64,000 nt of DNA from Micromonosporaceae bacterium KJ-029 (lineage in GTDB: Bacteria > Actinomycetota > Actinomycetes > Mycobacteriales > Micromonosporaceae). Under the pieces are notes generated by a model, which was given only the letters and a program-made list of their open reading frames with translations, was not told the DNA's origin and made no database searches. The DNA is taken from NCBI GenBank assembly GCA_005402585.1, contig BIFP01000048.1, forward strand, positions 1 to 64,000. Direction: 5' to 3'. This document shows positions 1 to 8,950 of the stretch, one piece after another (within the stretch, counting starts at the first letter, position 1; each line of letters starts with the position of its first letter). The translations under genes were made by a program, and so were the position numbers.

Positions 1-1
1 G

Positions 2-64
2 ACCAACGCCACCGAACGCGGAACCGCCCGACGCATCAACGCCGAACGACTTATCACCACGTAG
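2..64 (+). CDS. C-terminal end of a gene cut by the window edge
   Basis: An open frame runs in from the left edge and stops at TAG 62-64, giving a 20-residue tail that ends RRINAERLITT. The family cannot be told from so little. A small inverted-repeat element begins about 30 bases downstream, so a transposase tail is possible, but nothing in the residues proves it. Confidence 0.35.
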   Translation, partial: TNATERGTARRINAERLITT

Positions 65-92
65 CGATCCGGTTACCCGACAGTCTCTTAGA

Positions 93-249
93 GCGACCGG
101 CAATAGGGCGGTGGAGGCGAGGCGGGTCCTGGCCGAGGATGGCAAGGCGGAGGAGGAGGCCATGCCGGTGTTGCATGGCCGACGACGACAACGCCGCCAG
201 CCGAAGCGCCAGGGCGCGCCGCAGCCCCGCCAGTCCTATTGCCGGTCGC
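93..249. mobile_element. MITE-like element, 157 bp, with terminal inverted repeats and a 7-bp target duplication
   Basis: The ends are perfect 15-bp inverted repeats: GCGACCGGCAATAGG at 93-107 and its reverse complement at 235-249. The same 7 bases, TCTTAGA, lie directly outside each end (86-92 and 250-256), as a target-site duplication would. There is no transposase inside, and the 127 bp between the repeats encode nothing convincing. It lies just upstream of the SARP-type regulator and may affect that gene's promoter. The parent IS family is not identified. Confidence 0.7.
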
Positions 250-374
250 TCTTAGATCATCTGCCGGCCTGCCACAGCTCTTGCCCGCCAGTGCGGTCCG
301 GCGTGCGGAGTCGGGTTGCGGGTGCCTGGCATACTCGACGCGGCCAGGTGGGGACCGGACATTGTGGTGGTGGA

Positions 375-3300
375 GTGCAGTTCCGGGTACTGGGGCCGCC
401 GGAGGTCGTCCGGGACGGGCGAGTGGTGCCGGTCGGCGGGCCGAAACAACGCGCGCTGCTGGCGCTGTTCCTGCTACGACCGAACCGGTTCGTCGGCACC
501 GACTGGCTGGTCGACGCCCTTTGGGACGGCCGGCCGCCGGCCAGCGCCGAGATGACCCTGCGGACGTACGTGGCGGGGCTGCGCCGCGCCGTGGAGCCGC
601 ACCGGTCCCACCGCGAGGCGGCCCGGATCCTGCGCAGCCACCCCAAGGGGTACGAGTTGCGGGTCGACGCCGAAGCCATCGACGCGGTCCGGTTCGGCGG
701 CCTGGTGGACCGGGCGGCGCGCGCGCTGGCCGCCGGCGACCCGGCGGCGGCGGAACAGGGTTACGCCGAAGCGCTCGCGCTCTGGCGGGGTGAGCCGTTG
801 GCCGGCGCGGCGGACCTCGGCGCGGTACGCCCTGAGGCGACACGGTTGGCCGAGTTGCGGCTCAGCGCCGAGGAGGGGCGGTTCACCGCGGCCGTCGCGG
901 CCGGGCGGCATGCCTCCGTGCTCGCCGAGTTGCGCCAGTTCGTGGCGGCGAACCCGGTACGCGAGGCAGCCCGCGCCCAGCTGATGCTGGCGCTCTACCG
1001 CTCCGGCCGGCAGACCGAGGCGCTGGCCGCCTTCGACGAGGGCCGCCGGACCCTGGCTGGTGACTACGGGCTCGACCCGGGCGCCGAGGTCCGCGAGCTG
1101 CACCGCCTCATCCTGGATCATGCCGTCCCGTCGGCCACGAGCCCGCCGACGGCGATCACGGCGACGGCGGCTGCGGAGGTGGTGCCGGACAGCGCGGTGG
1201 AAACGCTGGTCGGCCGGGGTGTCGAGCTGGCCGGGTTGGTGGCGGCGCTGGCCGAGGCGACCCACCACGGAGGCCGGGTCGCCGCCGTGGTGGGCGAGCC
1301 GGGGATCGGCAAGACCAGCCTCGCCACCGCGGTCAGCGCACTCGCCGAGGCTCAGGGCGTGCCGGTGGTGTGGGGGCGGTGCCCCGACGTCGGGCAGGCA
1401 CCGCCGTTCTGGCTGTGGATCCAGGTGGTACGGGCGCTCGCGGCGATGCCGCAGGCCGGCGCCACCGGATCGGCGCGGCGGCTGGACGGGTTCGCCGCCG
1501 GTCCGCTGCCCGGGTTGGCCGGCGGCGCGGAACCCGATCCGGCGGCCCGGTTCCAGGCGTACGAGGCCGTGGCGGACCTGGTGCGTACGGTGGCCGGACC
1601 GGCCGGACTGCTCGTCGTGCTGGACGACCTGCACGCCGCCGACCCGGATTCGTTGCTGCTGTTGCGGTTCCTCTCCTCGATCCTGAACGGGGCCAGGGCC
1701 CTGGTCCTGGCCACGCTGCGGCCGTACGAGCACCAGCCGGCACTGCTGGCGACGGTGGCCGAACTGGCCCGCGGCCCCGGTTTCAGCCAACTGCGGTTGA
1801 CCGGCCTGGCCGCCGCAGCGGTGGCCGACCTGGTGCGTCGGCGGACCGGCGCGGAACCGGAACAGCAGGTCGTGGCGCGACTGGTGACCCGTACCGACGG
1901 TAATCCGTTCTTCGTCACCGAACTGCTCCGCTCGCGGGCCGACCCGGCCGGCGCGGACCTGCCACCGAGCATCCGGGACACCGTCCGGCTGCGCCTCGGT
2001 GACCTGCCCGAACCGGCCCGCGACTGCCTGGAGCTGCTCAGCGTGGCCGGCCAGGACCTGGACGCCGGCACGATGGCGACCGTCCTGGAGATGCCGGCCG
2101 GCACGGTCGCCGACGGGCTGACGGCGGCGTACACCGCGGCGCTGGTGGCGGAGGCCGGGCCGGGCGCAGTGCGGTTCCGCCATCCGCTGTTCGCCGAGGT
2201 CGCCTACGCCGAACTACTCCCTCCGCGTCGGGCCTTGTTGCACGCCCGGCTGGCCACCGCCTACGAGCGGGCCGGCGCTGTCACCCCGGCCGAGTTGGCC
2301 CATCACTACGGGCAGGCGGCCGGGCTCGGCCACGGCGAGGACCACCTGAGGTGGTCGCTGGCGGCCGCCGACGACGCGACCCGCCGGTTCGCCTACGAGG
2401 ACGCCCTCGGCCACCTGGAGCGGGCCGCGTTCAGGCTGGCCCCGCTCGCCGCCGGTTCGCCGTCGGCGGCGCAGACCGAACTCTCCGTCGCGCTGCATCG
2501 GGCCGCCCTGTTGCAGATGACGGTCGGCGTCGGCGCCGACGCGGTCGACGAGGTCTGTTCCCGGGCCCGGGATCTGCTGGCGCTGGTCGGACCGGAGGCG
2601 GACGTCCGGCCCGCGCTGTGGGCGCTCGGCGAGTTGGCCGCCAACCAGGCCGACTTCGCGGTCTGCACGGACCTGGCCGGACGGCTCGTCAGCGCGGACG
2701 ACGACGGCACCGGCCTGATCGCCGCGGCCGGTGAGTACCTGCTGGGTGTGGTCGACTATTTCCGTGGCCCGCTGCCGGCGGCCGACCAGCGGCTCACCTC
2801 GGCGATCGACCGGCTGCGGGCGGTGGATCCACGGCTGCTCGGCCGGCAGGTCGGCCGCCTTCCGATACTGGCCGCCTACAACTTCCGGGCCCTGGTCAGG
2901 TCGTTGCGCGGCGACCCCGCCGCCGCTCGACGGGACATCGCGGACGCCGAACTGCTCGCCGAGCGGCTCGACGACCCGTACGGGCGGGCGAACGCGGCGA
3001 TGTACGCCGCCTGGGCGGGGATGCAGGAGCACGACGTGGAGGCCGTACGGGCCGCCGCGCTACGGTGCCGGGACGTCGGCGCGGCCAACGGCCTGCCGCA
3101 CTTCGTGGCCACCGGTGGATTCTTCCTCGAATGGGCCGCCGCGCGGAGCGGGGAACACGATCGACTGCCGGCGATGCGCGCGGCGGCCGAGGGGATCTAC
3201 CGTCCCGGGCTGCGGGCCACCCGGACGGTCACGGTCAGCGCGATGGCCGAGGCGTACCTGGCCGCGGGCGACCCGGTCACCGCGGTGGAGCTGGCCGACG

Positions 3301-3473
3301 AGGGCCTGGCCGTGGTGGACCGGTTGGGTGAGTCGGTCTTCGCCGCCGAGCTGCATCGGGTACGCGGCATCGCCCTCGACGACCCGGCGGCGCTGGCCAC
3401 CGGCGCCCGACTCGCCGCCGAACAGGGCAGCAACCTCCTCCTCGCCCGCTTCCCCACCGACCCCCCGCGCTGA
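375..3473 (+). CDS. SARP/AfsR-like transcriptional regulator with BTAD and AAA ATPase domains
   Basis: A large regulator of about 1032 residues. It has an N-terminal OmpR-type winged helix (about 1-95, opening VQFRVLGPPEV), a bacterial transcriptional activation domain (about 100-245), then a STAND/MalT-like ATPase with Walker A GEPGIGKT at 307-314 and Walker B LVVLDDLH at 413-420. The rest is helical TPR-like sequence. There is no C-terminal LuxR helix-turn-helix. The frame is open further upstream to 111, but SARP proteins begin with this xFRxLGP motif, so GTG 375 is chosen; the upstream part runs through the MITE. Such proteins usually activate secondary metabolite genes. The next gene, a flavin hydroxylase on the same strand, is the natural target in view. 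Confidence 0.85.
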   Translation: MQFRVLGPPEVVRDGRVVPVGGPKQRALLALFLLRPNRFVGTDWLVDALWDGRPPASAEMTLRTYVAGLRRAVEPHRSHREAARILRSHPKGYELRVDAEAIDAVRFGGLVDRAARALAAGDPAAAEQGYAEALALWRGEPLAGAADLGAVRPEATRLAELRLSAEEGRFTAAVAAGRHASVLAELRQFVAANPVREAARAQLMLALYRSGRQTEALAAFDEGRRTLAGDYGLDPGAEVRELHRLILDHAVPSATSPPTAITATAAAEVVPDSAVETLVGRGVELAGLVAALAEATHHGGRVAAVVGEPGIGKTSLATAVSALAEAQGVPVVWGRCPDVGQAPPFWLWIQVVRALAAMPQAGATGSARRLDGFAAGPLPGLAGGAEPDPAARFQAYEAVADLVRTVAGPAGLLVVLDDLHAADPDSLLLLRFLSSILNGARALVLATLRPYEHQPALLATVAELARGPGFSQLRLTGLAAAAVADLVRRRTGAEPEQQVVARLVTRTDGNPFFVTELLRSRADPAGADLPPSIRDTVRLRLGDLPEPARDCLELLSVAGQDLDAGTMATVLEMPAGTVADGLTAAYTAALVAEAGPGAVRFRHPLFAEVAYAELLPPRRALLHARLATAYERAGAVTPAELAHHYGQAAGLGHGEDHLRWSLAAADDATRRFAYEDALGHLERAAFRLAPLAAGSPSAAQTELSVALHRAALLQMTVGVGADAVDEVCSRARDLLALVGPEADVRPALWALGELAANQADFAVCTDLAGRLVSADDDGTGLIAAAGEYLLGVVDYFRGPLPAADQRLTSAIDRLRAVDPRLLGRQVGRLPILAAYNFRALVRSLRGDPAAARRDIADAELLAERLDDPYGRANAAMYAAWAGMQEHDVEAVRAAALRCRDVGAANGLPHFVATGGFFLEWAAARSGEHDRLPAMRAAAEGIYRPGLRATRTVTVSAMAEAYLAAGDPVTAVELADEGLAVVDRLGESVFAAELHRVRGIALDDPAALATGARLAAEQGSNLLLARFPTDPPR

Positions 3474-3483
3474 GCGCGACCAG

Positions 3484-3528
3484 GACACCAACAGAACCTC
3501 AACAACTCCTCCACACCGAGTTGGTGTC
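3484..3528. promoter_or_regulatory. Inverted repeat between regulator and hydroxylase
   Basis: GACACCAAC (3484-3492) and GTTGGTGTC (3520-3528) are perfect 9-bp inverted arms 27 bases apart, just after the regulator's stop and about 65 bases before the hydroxylase start. There is no T-run. It could be an operator for the hydroxylase or a weak stem; the function is inferred from position only. Confidence 0.4.
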
Positions 3529-3591
3529 GTGGTCGCTGTCAGCAGCCCGTGCCCGGGCCGTTCCCGGGCGCCCATGTACCGGAGGAAAGTC

Positions 3592-5238
3592 ATGAACCCG
3601 GCCCAGTCGTCACCGCGTGCCGCGGTCCAGGAGGTCGATGTCGTCGTGGTCGGGTGCGGCCCGGTCGGCGCCCTGACCGCGAACCTGCTCGCTGCGCGTG
3701 GGATCAGCACGCTCGTCGTCGAGCGGAGCACGGCGCCGCACGGTCAGCCGCGGGCCTTCTCCTGCGACGACGAGGCGTTGCGCATCTATCAGCAGGCGGG
3801 CCTGCTCGACCAGATCGCCGGCGACCTGCACCAACCCGAGCGGGCCGACTACGTCAACGCCGCCGGACGGGTGTTCGCCACCATCGCCTTCACGGAGGTC
3901 GACTTCGGATTCGGGCACGCGCCGCTGAACTTCTTCGACCAACCGCTGCTGGAGCAGGCCCTGCGTGGCGGGCTGGACCGGTTCGACCACGCCGAGCTGC
4001 GGCTGGGCACGGAGTTGGTGAGCCTGCAGCAGGACGCCGACCGGGTGCATCTGGTCCTGCGCGACGTGGTGACCGACCAGGTGTACCCGGTGCGGGCCAG
4101 GTACGTGCTCGGCTGCGACGGGGCCCGGAGCACCACGCGTACCGCCGTCCGGATCCCGCTCGCCGGTGCGAGCTACGCCGAACCGTGGCTGGCCATCTCC
4201 GGCGACGTGCCGCCGGAGGGCGTCCGAGGCGAGCACACCACCTTCGTCTGCGACTGGCGGCGGCCGGCGTTCGTCTCGCCCGGGGCGCGGGGCAGCTACC
4301 GCCTGGAGTTTATGCTCCAGCCGGGCGAGACCGAGGCCGACATGCGCCAGCCGGCCACCATCGCCGCTCTGGTCGAGCCGTACGTCGACCCGGCGCGCTT
4401 CACCGTCACCAGAGCGGTGGTCTACACGTTCCACCACCTGATCGCCGAGCGCTGGCGGGAGGGACGGGTGTTCCTGCTGGGGGACGCCGCCCACCAGATG
4501 CCGCCCTTCCTCGGGCAGGGGCTGTGCAGTGGCCTGCGCGACGCGGCGAACCTGACCTGGAAACTCTCGATGGTGCTGTCCGGTGCCGCCGACGCGGCCC
4601 TGCTCGACACGTACGAGGCGGAACGGCGGCCGCACACCGCGGCGATGGCGGACACGAGCGTCCGTCTGGGACGTGTCTTCCTGGCCCGTAGTCGCCGGGC
4701 GGCCTGGCTACGGGACACGGTGCTGCGGGCGGTGCAGACCGTGCCCCGGGTGCGCCGGTTCGTGCGGCACTTCGAGTTCAAGCCGGTGCCGGCGTACGGG
4801 CGGGGCCTGATGGCCGGAGGGCGCCAGGACGGCCCGGTCGGGACGATGTTCCCCCAGCCATGGGTCGGCAGCGCGGGCTCGGCGACGTCCCGGCCGCTCG
4901 ACGAGGTACTCGGTTCCGGCTTCGCGGTGATCGGGCGCGGCGTCGCCGCGAGCCTGCCGGAGACGCCGGGGCTGCCGGTGCGCGCCGTGGTGGTGCATCC
5001 GGCCGGTACCGAGGTGGCGGATCGGCCGGCGCACGAGCCCGACGGTGGCCGGGTCGATGTGGTCGACGTCGATGGTGCGATCACCGCCTGGCTGGACCGG
5101 CACCGCGCCGAGGCGGTCGTGCTGCGACCGGACCGGTTCGTGTTCGCCGTCGCCGGGCCTGGCGGCGTCGACGGGGTGGTACGGCAACTCGCGGTGGCCC
5201 TCGGCGCGCCCGCGGCGGAGCCCGAACCCGTCCGGTGA
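3592..5238 (+). CDS. FAD-dependent aromatic monooxygenase, MhpA-like
   Basis: A class A flavoprotein hydroxylase of 548 residues. Visible motifs are the FAD dinucleotide fold GCGPVG at 21-26, the DG motif GCDGARS near 174-180, and the GD motif LLGDAAHQMPPFLGQG from about 295. This arrangement is that of 3-(3-hydroxyphenyl)propionate hydroxylase and related enzymes that hydroxylate phenolic or polyketide rings with NAD(P)H and oxygen. ATG 3592 has a strong GGAGGA site at 3581-3586. The gene stands alone behind a SARP regulator, with no ring-cleavage gene in the window. The substrate is therefore unknown, and a role in tailoring or aromatic breakdown is equally possible. Confidence 0.85.
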   Translation: MNPAQSSPRAAVQEVDVVVVGCGPVGALTANLLAARGISTLVVERSTAPHGQPRAFSCDDEALRIYQQAGLLDQIAGDLHQPERADYVNAAGRVFATIAFTEVDFGFGHAPLNFFDQPLLEQALRGGLDRFDHAELRLGTELVSLQQDADRVHLVLRDVVTDQVYPVRARYVLGCDGARSTTRTAVRIPLAGASYAEPWLAISGDVPPEGVRGEHTTFVCDWRRPAFVSPGARGSYRLEFMLQPGETEADMRQPATIAALVEPYVDPARFTVTRAVVYTFHHLIAERWREGRVFLLGDAAHQMPPFLGQGLCSGLRDAANLTWKLSMVLSGAADAALLDTYEAERRPHTAAMADTSVRLGRVFLARSRRAAWLRDTVLRAVQTVPRVRRFVRHFEFKPVPAYGRGLMAGGRQDGPVGTMFPQPWVGSAGSATSRPLDEVLGSGFAVIGRGVAASLPETPGLPVRAVVVHPAGTEVADRPAHEPDGGRVDVVDVDGAITAWLDRHRAEAVVLRPDRFVFAVAGPGGVDGVVRQLAVALGAPAAEPEPVR

Positions 5239-5244
5239 CCGTAA

Positions 5245-5445
5245 GGCTCCACCGGCGGCCGGGACTACGACGCCTACTGGTTCGCCTCCAGTGTCTTCTC
5301 CCAGCTCGGCGACAAGGCCAACGTCCTGCAGTCCAACTCCGGCGCCACCGTGCTGTTCGGCTTCATGAACTACTTCGCCGGCAACGGTCCGGGTACCCCG
5401 CTCAGCCAGGAGCAACTCGACTCCCCGGCGATCCTGCCGAGGTGA
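5245..5445 (+). pseudogene. C-terminal remnant of a secreted or enzymatic protein, family not recognised
   Basis: Sixty-six codons with almost exclusively G or C in third positions read GSTGGRDYDAYWFASS through to a TGA at 5443-5445, with FGFMNYFAG in the middle. This is clear former coding sequence. There is no start, and an in-frame TAA sits immediately upstream (5242-5244), six bases after the hydroxylase stop. It is the tail of a gene whose front was lost by deletion or rearrangement at the end of the hydroxylase gene. I do not recognise the family. Confidence 0.55.
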
Positions 5446-5516
5446 TCGACGGGAACGCCGACCGGGGATAGCATGCTGATCATCGATCTTCATCCACCCC
5501 TGGTCGACTCCGGCCA

Positions 5517-5575
5517 CTAGGGCGCGTCTCCTGGATCTCGTCTCGGCTCGACGAGATCCGGGAGACGTGCCCTAG
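5517..5575. mobile_element. Palindromic mini-element flanked by CTAG
   Basis: Two 22-base arms (5521-5542 and 5550-5571) are inverted copies with 20 of 22 positions matching. The left arm begins GGCGCGTCTCCTGGATCTCG. The loop is 7 bases, and CTAG lies directly outside both ends (5517-5520 and 5572-5575). CTAG duplications are typical of some IS5-group elements, so this looks like a solo, hairpin-sized non-autonomous copy. It lies just before the S15 peptidase start and could also act as a terminator for the upstream genes. A half copy occurs at 30572-30593. Confidence 0.6.
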
Positions 5576-5596
5576 CCCGAGCGAAGGGAGACGCGC

Positions 5597-7480
5597 GTGC
5601 GTCGAACCCCCTATCTGGCCCTACTTGGCGTCGGCGTGGCCGGCGCGTTGGTGCTCAGCGCCGCCCCGCCACCAGCGGCCGCCCAGCCCGTGGCGAACAC
5701 GACACCGGACATCGTGGTCAGCGACGGCATGACCCAACCGGTGTTCTCGCTCGCCGACGCGATCGAGGAACGGGTGTACGTCGAGACCCCGGTGGACACC
5801 GACGGCGACGGTCGGCTGGACCGGGTCGCGATCGACATCTCCCGGCCCCGGGAAACCGCCACCCACGGCTTCAAGGTGCCGGTCATCTTCGAACACAGCC
5901 CGTACCGCAAGGGCACCTGGAACGACGTGCCGTACCCGAGCGTGCTGGTGGACGAACTGCCGCAGAACGGCGTGACCCGCCGATCGGGGCTGCGCGGGTC
6001 CGACCTGACCGTCCAGAGTGCCGTGGCGAAGGCCAACCTGCCCGGCCAGTTGGACGACTACTACGTACCGCGGGGGTACGCGGTGGTGCTCGGCCAGAGC
6101 ATCGGCACCGCCGACTCGGACGGCTGCCCGACCAGCGGCGACCAGGCCGAGACGCTCGGCACCAAGGCGGTCATCGACTGGCTCAACGGACGGGCGAAGG
6201 GCTACGACGCGAACGGCGCACCGGTCACCGCCGACTGGACCACCGGTGCCGTCGGCATGACCGGCGTCTCCTACAACGGAACGCTGCCGAACCAGGTGGC
6301 CACCACCGGGGTCAAGGGACTCCGTACCATCGTGCCGGTCGCCGCGATCAGCAGCTGGTACGACTACTACCGGGCCAACGGCCTGGTCGTCGCGCCCGGG
6401 ACGTACCAGGGCGAGGACGCCGACGTGCTGGCCAAGTTCACCGCCGGCCGGGCGCGGGCCGAGGGGCCCTGCGCCGACAAGATGGCCGAGCTGACCGCGC
6501 AGCAGGACCGGATCACCGGCGACTACTCGAAGTTCTGGCAGGACCGCGACTACCTCGACGCCAGGAACGTCAAGGCGAGCGTCTTCGTCGTGCACGGCCT
6601 CAACGACTGGAACGTGAAGACCGAGCACTTCGCCGGCTGGTGGGACCAGCTCACCAGGCGGGACGTCCCGCGCAAGATCTGGCTGCACCAGGGTGGGCAC
6701 GGCGGCCCGGGCAACACCGCGTCGGTGACCCTGCCCGACGGCCGGACCTGGACCTACAAGCAGACCGAGAACCGCTGGTTCGACTACTGGCTGTGGAACG
6801 TGCGCAACGGGATCATGGACGAGCCGACCGCGGTGCTGCAGCGGGAGAACCGGGTGTACACCACGTACGCCAACTGGCCCGACCCGGGCACCCGCGAGGT
6901 CACGCTGAAGCTGGGCGCGACCGACACCACCGCCCCGGGCACGCTCACCTCCGGCAAGCCGCCCAAGGGCAAGGTCGAGCAGAGCTTCGTCGACGAGGGT
7001 CGGACCATCCACCCGGACCGCCTGGTGGCCGGTCCGGACACGGCGAGCCCGAACCGACTCGTCTACCGCTCCCCCGTGCTGACCGAGGACGTCCGCGTCT
7101 CCGGGCGCCCCGAGATGCGGCTGCGGATGGCGATCGACAACAAGCCGGACGCGAACCTCACCGCGTACCTGGTCGACTACGGTCCGGCCGGCTCGACCGC
7201 CGCGCCGACGGTGGTGACCCGGGGCTGGATGGACCCGCAGAACCACAAGGGTGTGGCGCGCACCGAGCCGCTGAAGCAGGGCAAGCTGTACGACCTCCGA
7301 TGGACCCTGGAGCCGAAGGACTACGTCTTCCCGGCGGGCCACCGGATCGGCGTGGTCGTCTTCTCCAGCGACCAGGAGTACACCCTGCTGCCGCTCGGCG
7401 GCACCCGGTTGCGGGTCGCGGTGCAGCACAGTGAGCTGCGTCTGTCGGTGGTCGGCGGACGGTCCGTACTCGGGTTCTGA
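5597..7480 (+). CDS. Secreted Xaa-Pro dipeptidyl-peptidase, S15 family
   Basis: An exported serine peptidase or acyl hydrolase of 627 residues. It has a signal peptide (about 1-30, ending PPAAAQP), an alpha/beta hydrolase core, and the C-terminal jelly-roll domain of the S15/CocE group (about 420-620). Catalytic residues visible are Ser225 in GVSYNG, Asp337 in HGLNDWN and His368 in GGHGG. The family removes Xaa-Pro dipeptides from peptide N-termini; some relatives are cocaine-esterase-like, so the exact substrate is uncertain. GTG 5597 follows GAAGGGAG at 5583-5590. A strong hairpin after the stop ends the transcript, so it is a single-gene unit. Confidence 0.9.
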   Translation: MRRTPYLALLGVGVAGALVLSAAPPPAAAQPVANTTPDIVVSDGMTQPVFSLADAIEERVYVETPVDTDGDGRLDRVAIDISRPRETATHGFKVPVIFEHSPYRKGTWNDVPYPSVLVDELPQNGVTRRSGLRGSDLTVQSAVAKANLPGQLDDYYVPRGYAVVLGQSIGTADSDGCPTSGDQAETLGTKAVIDWLNGRAKGYDANGAPVTADWTTGAVGMTGVSYNGTLPNQVATTGVKGLRTIVPVAAISSWYDYYRANGLVVAPGTYQGEDADVLAKFTAGRARAEGPCADKMAELTAQQDRITGDYSKFWQDRDYLDARNVKASVFVVHGLNDWNVKTEHFAGWWDQLTRRDVPRKIWLHQGGHGGPGNTASVTLPDGRTWTYKQTENRWFDYWLWNVRNGIMDEPTAVLQRENRVYTTYANWPDPGTREVTLKLGATDTTAPGTLTSGKPPKGKVEQSFVDEGRTIHPDRLVAGPDTASPNRLVYRSPVLTEDVRVSGRPEMRLRMAIDNKPDANLTAYLVDYGPAGSTAAPTVVTRGWMDPQNHKGVARTEPLKQGKLYDLRWTLEPKDYVFPAGHRIGVVVFSSDQEYTLLPLGGTRLRVAVQHSELRLSVVGGRSVLGF

Positions 7481-7505
7481 GTCGATCGTCCAAGGTGGAA
7501 GCGAC

Positions 7506-7539
7506 GGCGCCTGGGCCGGTGGGTACCGGCCCAGGCGCC
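7506..7539. terminator. Bidirectional hairpin terminator
   Basis: A perfect 15-bp stem, GGCGCCTGGGCCGGT at 7506-7520 paired with 7525-7539 and a 4-base loop, lies between the convergent ends of the S15 peptidase and the PadR-linked membrane protein. Confidence 0.8.
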
Positions 7540-7576
7540 GCGGCGCCGGACGAATCCGCCCCGATGAGCGGGAACG

Positions 7577-8950
7577 TCAGAGGTAGCCGAACAGCGGCGG
7601 GAAGAGCAGCACCACGATCCAGGACCACGCGGCGTACACCGGGAGGTAGCCGGTCTGCCAGCGTTCGATGGCCGCGAACGGGGTGCGCCGCCGGACGAAA
7701 CCCAGTATCAGCCACGCCGACCAGGCGAGATTGGCGAGCAGGATGACGTTCTCGCCGAGCGCCGCCGCCTTGTTGGGGGTGGTGCCGTACTCGGTGATGC
7801 GATGGGTGATCTCCCGCAGCACCAGCACGTCGATGACGAGCGCGCTGACCACGAGGGCGAGTTGCAGCTTGTCGAACAGGCCGGGCGGGGCCAGCGGATC
7901 GCGGGCCGAGATCGAGTAGAGCAGCAACCCCAGCACCACGACCAGCAGCAGGTCGAACAGGATCAGCGCCTCCCGCTCGACATCGATGCCGGCGCTGGTC
8001 CAGACCAGGGCGACGAGGAAGGCCAGCAGCACAGCGGTGAACAGCGGGGTGAACAGCCGGGTGAGTACCGGCGCGATGTTCTCGACCACGCTCTGCTTCG
8101 CCTCGACCAGCCACCCGGCCACCACCACCGCGGCCACCACGCCGCAGGGCACGAGCCACTGCTCGATGAAGTCCTCGGGGACGATGCCGATCGCCTGGAA
8201 GGTCCCGGCCATGAACGCGGTCAGCACACCACCGCCGAGGGCGAGGAGGACGAAGTAGACGAACCATTCGCCGGTGAAGCGGATGAAGTCCATCCGTCTG
8301 CGTGACGAGCGCAGGTCGTCGGCCACGTAGGCCAGGCCGACCACCAACCACAGGGCGATGGGGAGATGGATGGCGGTCAGGATCAACGACTGGGAGTCGT
8401 CCGCGAGCGGATAGGCGTTGGCGGCCACGGCGCCGAGCGCGAACAACGCCAGCAGCACTCCGATCAGCGCCGGCTTGGCCTGACGGCGCCAGGCCAGGAA
8501 GGCCGCCAGCCAGGGCAGCGCGAACAGGGCGAAGTTGGGCCCGTAGAAGGCACCGTCCGCGTCCAGGCTCATCCCGAACAGTTCCGGCACCTTGATCGAC
8601 ACCGCCGCGCCGGCCGCGCAGATGACCATCACCAGCAGGTCGCGTCGCGACCGGATGCCCGCTCCCCGTCCGTCGGTGTCGCCGGTCAGCACCAGTTGCT
8701 TCCACAACCGTTCCGAGTGTTCCCGGGCGAACTCGCGGGCCAGGTCGTCCAGGCGACCCATGCGTTTGACCGCGATGAGGAACGCCTCGTCGGCGCGTAG
8801 GCCGGCGGCGACGAGTTCGTCGACGGAGGCCCGGAGGTGGTCTTCGAGTTCCTCGGAGTCGGACTGTCGCAGCTCCGGGCGGCGCTGCACGTAGTGGCGC
8901 CACTGGGCGAACTGGGTCTCCAGCTCGTCCGGACCGTCCGGGGCGGTCAT
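7577..8950 (-). CDS. Multi-pass membrane protein coupled to PadR regulator
   Basis: A protein of 457 residues with a soluble N-terminal helical region (about 1-105). The segment SEELEDHLRASVDELVAAGL resembles the permease-prefix/DUF1700-like domain found beside PadR genes. About ten hydrophobic segments follow from residue 115. ATG 8950 overlaps the PadR stop as ATGA, so the two are translationally coupled. The role is not known. In similar PadR-membrane pairs the membrane protein responds to envelope stress or drugs, but that is family-level inference. Confidence 0.75.
   Translation of the reverse strand: MTAPDGPDELETQFAQWRHYVQRRPELRQSDSEELEDHLRASVDELVAAGLRADEAFLIAVKRMGRLDDLAREFAREHSERLWKQLVLTGDTDGRGAGIRSRRDLLVMVICAAGAAVSIKVPELFGMSLDADGAFYGPNFALFALPWLAAFLAWRRQAKPALIGVLLALFALGAVAANAYPLADDSQSLILTAIHLPIALWLVVGLAYVADDLRSSRRRMDFIRFTGEWFVYFVLLALGGGVLTAFMAGTFQAIGIVPEDFIEQWLVPCGVVAAVVVAGWLVEAKQSVVENIAPVLTRLFTPLFTAVLLAFLVALVWTSAGIDVEREALILFDLLLVVVLGLLLYSISARDPLAPPGLFDKLQLALVVSALVIDVLVLREITHRITEYGTTPNKAAALGENVILLANLAWSAWLILGFVRRRTPFAAIERWQTGYLPVYAAWSWIVVLLFPPLFGYL

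Noticed and set aside
111..374. N-terminal extension of the SARP regulator to an upstream start
   Set aside because: The extension runs through the MITE-like element and has no domain; SARP proteins start at the FRVLGP motif, so GTG 375 fits.
2731..3591. Extension of the FAD monooxygenase frame upstream into the SARP gene
   Set aside because: It overlaps the SARP coding sequence in another frame; ATG 3592 has a strong ribosome site and the Rossmann fold begins there.
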